From Phoronis australis (Eukaryota; Phoronida; Phoronidae), in the NCBI GenBank assembly GCA_002633005.1, contig NMRA01000459.1, positions 109,047 through 171,046 on the forward strand: 62,000 nucleotides of DNA, given 5' to 3'. Under the pieces are notes generated by a model that did not search any database, was not told where the DNA came from, and worked only from the letters and a program-made list of their open reading frames with translations. Shown piece after piece: positions 50,561 to 62,000 of this stretch (position 1 is its first letter; each line of letters opens with the position of its first letter). Both the position numbers and the translations under genes were made by a program.

Positions 50561-51810
50561 TTTCGTTTATCGGTGTTCTTCCTTGTCTGCCTCCCGATCC
50601 TCCATTGTGAAAGGTGTCAGGCGAGCTCCCAAATTTTGGAGCGATTGGTAATTTACAGGGGGTTCCCTAAAGGCTATTTTCCGTTAACTAATATTACTTA
50701 CTCCCTTTAGAGGGAATGTTTGAAATAATGATTATCATCTACGCTGTGGCGATGCATACAGTGGGCGCTAATCAACGTTCCCCGTTCAGTTGCTCTTGCG
50801 GTCTGCTGCTTGATTTCGCAACGATGGGGTGTTCGAAATTTCCATTTTACACAGCGCTTTAACATTAATTTGATTGACTGTAATGCTAAACTAGTCTGTT
50901 TGCCCACGTGCGCATTCCAAAAAAGACTTCGGTCACAATTCACAAATCAGTGGGACCTCTGACGATGAATAGAGGATAGAATGCCCGACGATATACATGT
51001 ATACCGCCGCAGTGACAATTAAAGTAGATGTCTCATTAGTTAGTCCATTTACAATAAGTAGTGCCTAACTTTTATGAGAAAAATGACTGTTCGTGATATT
51101 CAATTAAAGGAAATTAAAATCGTAGCTTTTCAGGCAAATTAATCTCTTGTCTTCACGTCTTTGAGCTTGGGTTTGTTGACGAAGGCAATCAGTATTAAGC
51201 AGTCTTCACTTTTGTAATCATACTTCAAGGGACGCAATGGTCTTAGAAGCCTGTGCAGATGTTTTGCCCCAAGAGACTTCATCGGATGTGTGAAAAATGC
51301 AAAATTACGCGGACAACTTATTTCTTGAATGTATATAGCTTCAACCGCACATCTACGTGGTCGTCACACTAATATCAAGTTATTCTAGCCATGATATGCC
51401 CGTCACTCGTACTGTGTTCATAGAGTGGTGTTGAAGTGCAGACACAGAATTACGACAAAGTCTATTATTTTCAGTTGATTTTCTAGATCGTGTTGGATAT
51501 CACATCCGCCATTGACACGGTCTATTCTATATCGCAGTACTCGTAAAATAATCGAAAACGAATGATCAAAGGATGACTAACGTTTTAATGGACGCAAAGA
51601 CATGGCAAATCGGAGAGCTTTGGATATTCATGTAAACCCTTATATATACGAGAGCATATCGATAAGGGAAATCTGCGATGAAATTAGCTTCACACAATAT
51701 TTGAACTAGCGAGATGCGGGCTTTTGCAGTTGTGTCAAAAGCTAGCCACCGGCCATGTATGGGAAGTTGATGGCTTAATTCACTGTTAGTCAATTGTGAC
51801 TTGAAGTCTA
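50561..51810. other. Intergenic region, no gene recognised
   Basis: Only short open frames on both strands, none with visible motifs. Confidence 0.5.
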
Positions 51811-52190
51811 ATGGCCTCGGAACCAGAGACTATTCCGTTGAACGGCCTGAACCACAATCTGAGGAAAAGGCGGGTTCAGAATTACATTGTAATGTGAGTA
51901 ATTTTTATTTCATTTATCTTCCGTTTCCGCTTTTATAAACTTGACCTATTCCCTTGAAGTATAAAATCCAATGTTTAGCATGTAGTTGAACAAAAGTTAC
52001 ACACTGCCAACTAGAAGCTATTGGGGATTTTTTTAATCAGTGCAGAAAACTCCTACGTGAAACGAAATTCTTTAACCATGTTATGCAAGTCATGGTCATG
52101 GAGAATGAGTTGATAGCCTCGGAACAAGAGACTATTCCGTTGATCGGCCTAAACCAGGAAAAAGCGCGTTCAGAATTACATTGTCCCGGC
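51811..52190. repeat. Duplicated 75-bp segment, 300 bp apart
   Basis: 51811-51893 and 52108-52185 share GCCTCGGAAC.AGAGACTATT, CCGTTGA.CGGCCT.AACCA and GTTCAGAATTACATTGT. They are in direct orientation with small indels. Confidence 0.85.
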
Positions 52191-55100
52191 CTGTCAAATA
52201 AACGTGTGTATTCATCGTGCACAAAACGTTTTAGCTTCAACGCCCGTTTTGTCCGATTTTCACTTTAACCATGTACACATGGAGTAATGTGGCTCAAGGT
52301 TTGAGAGAAACAGCACTAGGACCTCGAGGCGTAGCTCACTCACCTTCAGGAACAAATCATGAAATCCCCTCGGCATATCAGTCGTCCAATGCACAGAGCT
52401 GTGTAAAATAATTGCGAAATGGTTTGATGCCTGCTCACCTTCTGCCTTTGTCGGGAATTGAAACGGGCACACCACTTCTTTTGACCATGGATGTCTAGCG
52501 ATGCCAATTTTCTCAGTCCCACCAAAAACGCCACACTCCTATGTTTTGCGTGTTTTTTTTTCCACAGAATTAACTGATATTACGTGGGAACGGTCAAGAG
52601 TATTCATTCCATTGTGTATCAGACCCAAAGCACACAGGCGGGCAAACAGATAAACAGACAGGCAGATAATTTGGGTAGAAGAAAGAAAAGTAGAAAGAAT
52701 TACATAGTTGCGTGAATATGTAGAAAGTTACGTGCCTGTACGTTGTAGGTGAATGAATATACAGTACACGTGGTAGACTGGAGGTAATAAGGTCTATAGA
52801 GTGACAGGCAGGTAAAAGGACAAATAGCGCTTAAATAAATAGACGGACAGACAGATACATGTAGAGTTGATAGTATAGTACACACAGCAAAAATTTGCAA
52901 TTTCCAATGAGCAGTAACTTCAACAAGTCTGATAAAGCTTGCTACAGTAACAATCCGTTCGTGTATACACTGTAAACAATATGAGACTAGCGTTTATGAA
53001 AAAGAAAGAAGTCACAGTGTATCTATATTAGATATGCAACTTGTGGACACGTTAGTACCACCAAGTTTAATCAAAAAGTCTGCAATAGTGAAGAAACAAT
53101 GACAATTTGTGATGGTATTGATATGAAATACAGACCGAGAGACATTCACACCACACACACTCACACGCTAACAAACGTGTTCCAGTTAATCAAGATTTCC
53201 ATGTTTTGTTTTTGGGAAAATACCTTTTTCAAATATGAAAACTGCGATAGCGGTTACTGGTTCTCGTAATCGACGGGAATAATATTTTTGGGTTACATGT
53301 AGCTTAACAACAGCATCATGTAACTAATAGGGACTGAACCTGGAGTGTGTCGGAATACATATTGATTACGTAATTAGTACAGATAGTTCCATTTTAAGTT
53401 GCCCAAAATTTGTGCATATTTACTTTAAAACCATGGGGTCAAACTTGTTTACATATATAAACTGACATCAAGATCTATTTTTAGATGATGTTTATCACTT
53501 TGGTTTGGGGTCAATGCACTCTAAAGATTCTAGAAATTTGTGAGAGCAAATCGTAACAGGCAATGATATGATTGGATAAGATCATGTGTTTTTATTAGTC
53601 AATTGTTAAATTAGTACATTATTTCAATTTGGGCTGAAGTTTGCAAAATACTCTGATGGGACTTAGTAGTTGAAGCTAGAAACCTTGCAACAGTGTACAG
53701 ACGAAATTGTACAGCAGAGCTATCTCGTGGAAGATTCTAAAGAGTGCCTTGGCAAGGGCAAGTGTTAACGACCAGGAACTTAACTAAGAGCTTGTCACTT
53801 GCATCGTGGGTAGTAAACTACTGCCTGCAAGCGTTGCGTCACGAGACTGTGACCAGCAAGAAGAATCGTGGGTAGAAGATACTGCTCGCAAGTGTTGCGT
53901 GTTAGTTCGAAGATTTACCAAAAGGACTGTCATCCTACGATCGAATCTTACAGCTTAGATAGTAGATAAGACGTTTGATCATTTATAGTTAATAGAATGA
54001 AGTACCCCTTACAGAGTGCGCTAGCGTACAGTAGTTACTCTTCGTAGTCTACTTAATTAAAAACAGGTTTTACTTGTTTTAATTAGTGTTTATCATATAA
54101 TATTTAAAGGAGAATGCCACCCGACTTATTTCGTTTTTTACCGTCTTAATCGTTCTGTATCCACATCAACTCGTATACGGTCGATCTCACTTCGCCGAGA
54201 GGTGTCGCTAACCTGTGAGAAAGGTGAGTACACGACGAAGCGACGTCAGTGGTTCTTCCTCTGAGTGTGTGCGCCTATGGTGTGGCGTATCGTTCCCGCT
54301 TTTGCGAAACATGAAGCTGCGAGGAAAGCGGGTATATTTTTCGACTTTCTCGAGAACCCGAAATGCTGCGGAAGTGGTTCGCAGCAGTAAAGAATAAAAG
54401 CACGTCGTTAATACCAAGTATGAGGCCATGAAATATCTCCGTGTCTGTGGCCGGCATTGTTCTGTTTCAAAACGAGTTATTCTCTCCGTCACCAATGTTT
54501 AACAAAACTGAAACAAAGTGCCTCGAAAGACTGTCTCAGTAGATACAATTTGTAATGCCTTTGTAGTGTTCATGAGTGCACTATTTTGAGAAACCAACAA
54601 AGAATAAATCATATTGCGTTACCTGCTTCAGATGCAACAAAACTAAATGACCGGGCACCCAAGGCCGTGTGAGCGCATGCTAATTCAGTGTTTGATGATA
54701 TAAAGCTGTTGTGAAATTATTGTTATTGTTCCCCGTTTGCCCTGTACGGTTCTGTGGAAGGAAAACCTGACTAAGTACATTTACAATTTTGCGGCGTTCT
54801 TACCAAAATATTCACGTGTACATTATGTCTTTGGTTCATTAGTCTAGTCTTTTTGTGACTGCAAGTTAGTTTTTAACTTTGGCAGCCAACTAACCCGAAT
54901 GGATTACGTTCGTGATTTCTCCAGTCCGGCCTCCGGCGACGGGCCTAATCGGGTTCCGAGCCACTTGGGTTACAACAAGCGTTTTGTATGTTTAGAACTA
55001 AAAAAAAAATCGTAAGTCTGAAATTACAACACACGGCTATGCTCTCCTGTCTATTTCACGAACGAACAATTCTAATTTATCAGCAAACAGATCCAAACTT

Positions 55101-55679
55101 CACGCGACCGACCTAGGCACGTTGGCCTACCTAACTACGGTGCGTTCAAAATGTCTAGAAATCCGTAACAGCAAAATAAAAGAACTCGTTTGTAAGGGTT
55201 TTGCATCGAATTTTGATTATATATTGATGTGTAAAGCAATGAAGCCAAGCGATGCGGTGACACCAAAAAGCTTCTTGTGTACAACTGAACAGATTGTGTC
55301 AGAACCTATGATGTCATCGGTTAATTCAGCACCTCCGTCTGCCGTCTGGATTCAGGTAAAAGAACTGAGTTTGCTGTTGTCGAATGAAACTACTCGATCT
55401 AAACTGATATAAAATGCATTGTTTTTGGTGGCATTCCTCTTTAATCATTCTCTCTCGATCCACGCACAATCTCAAAGCATAACTACTTTTAAACACACCC
55501 ACAGTCATGAGAAATCCCGATTTCGAAAGAAGAATAAAGAATAACAAGCAAACAACATCTTCTGACAGAACCTGCATCCATCAGAATCTTTGGCCCATAT
55601 TTGGAACAATAATTTGTTCATGTTATTCTATGACCAATGTTCATGACTGTACGCATCTTAAATTTACATCATTACATGA
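52191..55679. other. Intergenic region with a degenerate GACA/GATA-rich stretch
   Basis: 52630-52860 is rich in ACAGACAGGCAGATA-like tetranucleotides. A short CA-rich stretch lies at 53148-53168. The open frames at 54208-54495 (minus) and 55122-55412 (plus) carry no recognised domains. No gene was assigned. Confidence 0.5.
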
Positions 55680-56026
55680 CGGCGTTCTCCCGTTCAGTGA
55701 CTTAACCAGACATAGAGGTTTGTGAGCGTGTGATAACTTCTAGCTCCTTTGTTAAGTGCCAAGCACAGTCTTTTGCCTGGTATGACAACAGGCAGGCCAA
55801 TTATCTACCAGGCTCATTGCAGACCGCGTGTGAACACAGTAAAACCCAGAGCGAATTGGTACATGTACGTTCGAAAAGAATAGATTGCCGTAACTTCGGT
55901 TGTAGTTGGGCGATTTTGGCGATTCAAAAACTAAACATGATCAGCATTTGACGAGGAATTCAGAAATGTTATTGCTTTATGTTCAAATATGTTAAAACAT
56001 AACTTTTATTTTTAACAGCAAAGCCC

Positions 56027-56180
56027 AATCAGGCTAGATACGATCTTTTTGGAGATTAGAGCAATTGTCGAACAAAAGAGAGCTGGTCCTCCAACCATAA
56101 ATGCCAGCATGGAGCTAATCAATCGTGTAAGATATAGGCTACAGGGATCATCTTCCCAAGTTGTTGTTGGGCTATAAAAT
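56027..56180 (-). CDS. Possible exon with one membrane segment, copy A
   Basis: On the minus strand a pyrimidine-rich acceptor-like TTTTATAG precedes PTTTWEDDP, then LTRLISSMLAFMVGGPALFC and a basic tail, ending in a stop. The hydrophobic stretch could be a transmembrane helix. Family not recognised. The related copy B at 57628-57775 is equally open. The changes between them are mostly amino-acid altering, so purifying selection is not evident. Confidence 0.3.
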
Positions 56181-57627
56181 CGAACAAGATGGGAGCAACG
56201 GGAAAACGCCGTAACGAAGTGATGAAAACTGGCGTAAAAGTCACCAAGTTCATGATAAACAGTCATCCGGAAAAATAAGCAATGTTATGTTTGGTGGGAA
56301 AGTCATGTTAAGAAAAGGCTCCAAGTAATGATGGAGACCGTTCCTTGAAACTTAAAGGTTTGCAAGCTAAAATATCCGATTTGCCATGGTAACCAGATAT
56401 TTTGTCAGTCAAAATTCCATGTTTTATGGCAAATTCAGGGTAGAAGAAGTCAACCTTTGCTAAGAGAACTTGGATTGACTCTCTGTTGAAACATAGGGGT
56501 TTTGCTAAGCTGAATTGGGTATCGCTACCATGGTAACCAAGTAAATTTCAATGTCTAGCTAACTTCACTACCCGCCGTATTCAAACGACCAATTGGCGAA
56601 TTCTAAAAAATAGGCATACAGATGTATTAAACGCCTTGCCATTTTTTAAAAATTGCTTTTGGTCAATATAACATATGCATGCATAAACATGTTCATTATT
56701 CCAACGTCCACTCGCAATTTTAACTGAATTTGCTGAATGTAATTAACTTAATTATCTCTGAAACTTTTTAATTTTGAACCTAGGGTTTCGTTTGCCTCGT
56801 GTCAAACTAGGTCAAAGTGAGTTAGTATAAGTCAACAGCTCGTTGTAGTAAACACCACGCGCCGGAAGACTGATTTCAGGAAACCAACTACGAAATCCAG
56901 TCGGTGGGTAACGAGATCGACACAGCGAAACTTCAAATTTCCGATGAACACAAAATCAAAAACCGTCGCGATTACTCAGACGCTGTGTGTTCGTTCTTAA
57001 CGGTCGTATGCACGCGGACGTACCCCTAAATGTATTAATCCCCCAGGATCAAAGTTGCCTTTAGTATTCGTTTTCTGCGGCATCTGTCTATGCTGTGTAC
57101 ACCTCGTTGACTCAATATCATATTATGGTGACTCTCTAAATCAAAAGACTGTGGGTTCACACGGGTCTACTGCTTGGCTGGAGATTCGATTTGAGTGACC
57201 GTTCTGTAACCTTTGAACTTTGATAAGTAGTAAATTAACTTCCAGGCGGTTGAGGTGGGTCTAGGAACATCAGCGTGGTGCCGCGTTCAGTAACTTTTCC
57301 AGACGTGAGGGGTGCTGAACGTGCGATAACGTCTGGCTCTTTTGTTAACTGCCCAGCTCAGTCTTTTGTCCCGTAGGGTAACAAGCAGGTCAATTATCTC
57401 CCAGGCTTCAAAGGAAACGTATGGTGGTTGCACGCTATTACCGAACGCGTATGAACACAGTCAAACCCAGTGCGTCCATTTGGACAGAATAGATTGTCTT
57501 GACTTAATTCTGTTGTAGTTGGGCGATTTTGGTGATTCAAAAACGGAACATGATCAGCATTTGACGAGGAATTCAAAAATGCTATTGGTTTAAGCTCAAA
57601 TATTTTATAACTTAACTTTCAATTTTA

Positions 57628-57782
57628 TCAGCCCAGCCCAGTCAGTCTAGATACGATCTGATCGTAGATTAGAACAATTATCGAACAAAAGAGCGCATGC
57701 CCTCCAACCATAAATGCCAGAATGGAGTTAATCAGTCGTGTAAGATATTTGCTATGGGGGTGAATTTCCCAATTTGTTGTTG
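57628..57782 (-). CDS. Possible exon with one membrane segment, copy B
   Basis: Counterpart of the frame at 56027-56180, with the same acceptor-like TTCTATAG, then PTTNWEIHPHSKYLTRLINS and a hydrophobic segment ILAFMVGGHALFCSIIVLI, ending in a stop. No indels relative to copy A over about 50 codons. Confidence 0.3.
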
Positions 57783-57930
57783 GGCTATAGAATCGAACAA
57801 GTTGGGAGCAACGGGATGTCGCCGTCATGAATGCCGTAAAAACGAAAGATGTCGTTAAGTTAACTAGAAATAAGATAAAAGATTCACCCACACAGATATT
57901 CTATAGTGCAAAAAATAGAAGCAAGATCCT

Positions 57931-59394
57931 AAATTACATATCCATAAGATCAATTTTGAATACAATGCACGGGAGATGCGATGGATACAATTGCCAAGAT
58001 GGGTGAGTGACCATCCACGTTGTCTCGAAGTTTCACACGATAACCTAAATATTTCAATTTATTCCAAAATATGACTAACCTGCGAATTTTTTTGCAAAAG
58101 CTGTAGTAATGTACATGATGACGTCAGGCGGAAATGGATGAACTTTGTATCGAATGAGCATGTTTACAACAACGCAAATCTATTTTTAACTATTCTTAGA
58201 AAACACATTTCGCCCTATGCGTTCCATTGTAACCATCGCAGAACGTGCTCTTACGCTTTGTTGTTTAATTCAATATGTTCATGGTATTGCGTCAGTCACC
58301 CAATACTGCATTGGCTGTGATCATACAGAAAACGCATAATAACGATAAGCCTTTTGCCCCAAGAAATACCGTTGCCTTAAAGTCGAGTTTTAGCTAATAG
58401 CCTTATATTCTGGATTGATGCGCTTTCAATGTTTCCAGGAAATGAATACTTCCCACATTGCATTGGGGCATAATGCTTTAGATTTAAGTTGCCACGTTTT
58501 TTCGTCCGCACTGCTACAGAAGGTATTGAAGGTAAACTTTTACTGGAATCTGCAAATAATGCACATTATTTCCTTTATACAGCCGACACTGGCTTTTTAT
58601 GTAGTGAAGGAACAAACAATTTTCAACCTCCTTACGACTTATATCCAAATAAGCGTATAACTCGCTCGAGTTCAGATGCAATTAGCATATTTTTAGTATA
58701 ACAACAGATAATTGTATGGGGCGAACAAGTCAATGAGACTAAATAACAACTTTTGAATGCAATGCAATCACGAAACAGAAATTTACTGACTCATCTCAAC
58801 GAGAATTGTTCTGAATTGTGTGAATCGAATGTGTGTCTTCTAGAGTTTTGCTGATTTTTTTAAGGTCAGTACAATAAATATACAGACCTAGAAAGCGTCA
58901 AGAGGCATTGTATCTGGGCTAAACAAATAAAAAAGAAATCTGTATACAATTATAAACAAATACATCAATCGATGTTAAGATTACGATGACATATGATTAA
59001 GAATATAAATGAATCGTTTTCATGCGCAATAATATATTTTATATGTATACGATTTTATTGAATCGATTTAATATTAAAAAGAAATTTTGGAATTATTTCG
59101 AATAAAACCTTATTTTCATTTAGGTCGAGTTCTCTACATCCATTCAGAAAAAAATGTTATACATTTGAGAAAGATCTGAATATTTTTGTATACATTGGGG
59201 TATTGTTCGAGTGTCTGGAAAAGCTGTGCCCTCTGCTCCCCGCATACCGCACAAGCAAACAAAATATGGGCATTTGTCTGAGTATCTCTACAGGAAAACA
59301 GGTGAAATATTAAAATTATGCCGCTGTTTAGGAATAGTCCGCATCTTGATCTCTAAAGGATTATTTCATGGTTGCAAGTTAGTTGGGATGATTT
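57931..59394. other. Intergenic region, no gene recognised
   Basis: AT-rich. Overlapping short open frames at 58415-58701 have no recognisable motif. Confidence 0.5.
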
Positions 59395-59915
59395 CAGTGG
59401 GACTGGCAAGTCTTGAGTAGTGGTACATGTATGTAGTTTAAAGATATTTTTAGAGTGACTATTGAGGTGTTTTCTTTTATTTTGGATGGTAAGGAATTCC
59501 AGTTGTCAAGATAATATCGAAGACCTTCTGGAGGCTTGGCAGAGGGAAGAGGTTATAGTGTATAAATTACTGTGCCGCAGTCCTGATCTTGTGTTAAGAC
59601 TTTTGTACGAGTCCAAGAGGGTTTTGTCTGAATAATCATTTATGTTGCTTATGACTTTGAATGTATACACCCAGAGGTAGAGATTACGTCGGGTTGCTAG
59701 TTTGCTCCAGTTGAGACTATTTAGAACCTTGAATGAGTAGGATTCTTTGTATGCCCCTGTTATGGCTAAAGCTGCTTGGTAGTGTAATCTTTCTAATTGA
59801 AGAAGAATGGTTGCGTTTGCTGATTGGTAGATTTTGTCACAGTAATCTAGACGTGGAAGACTTGAACAGAGTTTCAAGATGGATGGAGTTGAGATGACGA
59901 GAGCCGATTCTAATT
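59395..59915 (-). mobile_element. LINE relic, ORF2 C-terminal fragment
   Basis: The minus-strand open frame 59506-59877 has LDYCDKIYQSANATILLQLE, LHYQAALAITGAYKESYSF and LNSLNWSKLATRRNLYLWV, the post-RT region of a LINE ORF2. After a frame change YYLDNWNSLPSKIKENTS continues toward 59400. It is 5'-truncated, with no RT core. Confidence 0.8.
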
Positions 59916-62000
59916 GGATTGGTTAATTTGTGTACTTCTTGAACGATTTCGCGCCAGTGAGGAGTAAATGTAAGCTTATGGTAATTGATCACTTGCCGCC
60001 TTTGAATTTTGACTAAATTTTTTACACCGTTCTATATCTAGTATTGTAAAGTTGTGTTAAATCAACCCAATTCGTGTGCAATTAAACTTACCTGTTTAAA
60101 CAATCACCAACTAAAGTAGACAATCACATCAGTCATAAATAACTTCCCTGAACGCAGACATTCAGGAAGTTGCCCTTTGTATGTGGCTCTACGTTTCATT
60201 GGCTAGACAAAAGTGTAAATCATATTAGCCAGATATTAACCACTGAGAGTGGCGCTTGCCGAATGACCTAAAATGGCCTACATTGTGCTTGGCTACCTCA
60301 TTATCATAAGACCATTTTAAAGAGAATAATCCCAACGTTAATAACATCCTCAATTTGCAAAGTTAATGGTTGCAATATGTGTTGCTTGCTTCTAACATGA
60401 CTGTAATCAAAACTTTAATTAGAATGAAGACTTTTCAAGTTTATAGTTGTTAATACTTAACCCCCAAAGATCTTTCCCAGCATGTAACCTATTCTAGATA
60501 AACCCATTGGCTCCTTATCCACGTGTAGCATGTTTTATGATAATGCTATTTGGACCAGAGAACCTAGAAGTAAATCTAAGGCTTTTTGGTGGATTTTTCA
60601 AAGCCATAAACAGTAAAGCCATCACACAGAATAAATAAAAGTGGAGCGACTCGATGTCTGTGTTTGCAGCCTTTTTGTTCTTTAGAATGTGAAGCTCTTC
60701 ATTTAGCACGAATTACAAGCTTGATACGATGTTGAGAATTTTTATGCACTTACAAAATACGCTACCAAATGTCAACGTTTTAAAACGCAGGTCCATGGTC
60801 ATACGGATCAACGCGTTTTCAAAATCTAGTAAGAGATCGAACCGGCGGTGATGTTCTTTTTGCGGGTATGTTCTGGTGTCCTACCCTGTACAGTACATAC
60901 AAATCGTCCAGACAAAACCCATTCTAGAGGCTAAACAAGCAGAGAATTTTTGTAACATACAATTAGCGGTGATAGTGGACGCCAGTTTTTAACAACTCGC
61001 GAGGACTATTGTTTTCAGGGAGCAATTCGAAGTTTGAAAGTACTCCTATGTTGAAGCTTTGGCAGACCTCTGTACAACTCCGCTATGAACCGCCAGTCCC
61101 TGGATCATGCTTCATAGTCTTTACATTTGTCAATTCGCCGAGGATATTTTACTGTCCACTGTACAAATATTTTTTTGTATGAATGAACATGTAATAATCA
61201 CTTACTGGGATTCCCCTTTTGGGAACAACCTATCTCCTCTGAATAACGGCCGTCAAACTGGTTCTCAAAATCCGATACCCCTGTACGTGACTGCTACATG
61301 TACCTATATGTACTGTACATGCTTACATGTAAGCATTCTTACAATGAGAACACCTACATGCATAAAGTGGTATTTGCATGCTTCTAACTATGCTAATGTA
61401 CACAAAAACTAAACCAAAATGCTATTTGAACATCATCTACGCTAAACAAAGTGCAGTTGTATTCATTGGCAACTTGTGAATGTGAAAAAATCTGAAAACT
61501 AAGTGACTTTTGCACTAATGACGACGTTCCTTGGGTGCTCACATAGCCCCGCATCATGCATTGTTATTCCGCAACACCACGTCACGATATTTACTGGACA
61601 CGGTTGAGCGATTTACGGTGGATCGTTTTCGACACAAAACTCGTTCTTAAAAACGTGTGGCAATTTAAGGCGTACTTCATATTCACATCGTCGCTATATG
61701 CTGTGTTTCTAATTAATTTGACCAAGCAATCACAGAGACGAGGAATTAGCGTGCAAGTTCCGCTAAAATATATCTTGAAACTTAATCTTTAACGTCATAT
61801 TTAACCTAATCGAGTGTTTCATGATTTCGTTGTTCGCTGTTGTCCTCCGTAGCCCGTGGCACTTTAGTTGCAATACGCTAGTCTTTCAATCGATTGATTC
61901 GTGAACACCCTGACACAATTTTCATGTATTGGTTAATAATGAAATATCATCCAAGCGGCTGAAGGTGAAGTCAACACTGCCACATCTAGACGGATCAAAT
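59916..62000. other. Intergenic region to the window end
   Basis: No recognised gene. Several ACATGTA palindromes cluster at 61295-61330. The open frames at 61107-61412 and 61556-61792 have no motif support. Confidence 0.45.

Larger units (their letters stand above)
55680..57930. repeat. Diverged segmental duplication, two copies 1.6 kb apart
   Basis: About 55690-56270 and 57285-57895 align along their length: CGTTCAGT.ACTT, then GTTAA.TGCC.AGC.CAGTCTTTTG, CAATTATCT.CCAGGC, GTTGTAGTTGGGCGATTTTGG, ATGATCAGCATTTGACGAGG, and then the minus-strand ORF pair. Direct orientation, noticeably diverged. Confidence 0.85.

Overview
This window looks like nuclear genomic DNA from an invertebrate animal, probably marine. 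The coding regions are short, phase-compatible exons with GT..AG introns of several hundred bases to nearly 3 kb. There are two recognisable animal genes and many eukaryotic transposon relics. The phylum cannot be settled from the sequence alone. LINE, Penelope-like and THAP relics, dense short inverted-repeat elements and many TACATGTA-type palindromes are compatible with a marine deuterostome, lophotrochozoan or cnidarian, which is inference. A few N bases indicate a draft assembly.

Layout. 1-1255 is an interrupted AGT microsatellite. 1628-1915 is a THAP zinc-finger domain broken by a small frameshift. 2932-10036 (minus) holds the first eight coding exons of an SLC3A-type amino-acid transporter heavy chain (rBAT/4F2hc family); all junctions agree in phase and encode 417 residues. 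The 3' exons were not found between 1 and 2931, so the gene either continues off the left edge or is truncated. Its introns contain a LINE reverse-transcriptase relic, a 180-bp tandem duplication that copies a splice acceptor, and two microsatellites. 10037-15352 holds no gene that I recognise.

15353-30602 (plus) is a complete CDK5RAP3 (C53/LZAP) gene: twelve coding exons, 1536 nt, 511 residues, close to the human length of 506. Its acidic loop carries IDFG/IDYG/IDFG where the human protein has IDWG motifs. The last exon lies in a segment of about 1 kb that is tandemly duplicated, giving a second intact terminal exon at 31528-31599. One intron holds a nested set of insertions: a Harbinger-like MITE inside a 58-bp tandem array, inside a larger element with short inverted ends.

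31600-62000 is gene-poor. It carries two long copies and two fragments of a CTAGTGGC minisatellite-type element, a tRNA-like SINE head, a Penelope-like element 3' end, a LINE split by a 5.1-kb inverted-repeat element, a foldback element with internal short repeats, a 0.7-kb inverted repeat with a further copy in the CDK5RAP3 intron, a duplicated segment carrying a pair of related membrane-segment ORFs, and a second minus-strand LINE relic. No CRISPR arrays, rRNA genes, intact tRNA genes or prokaryotic operons were seen.

The two genes are on opposite strands and are not known to act in one pathway: one supports amino-acid exchange at the plasma membrane, the other the UFM1 ligase and ER-phagy machinery. 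Exon boundaries were derived by hand from splice signals, reading phase and remembered family sequences. No alignment or database search was run.
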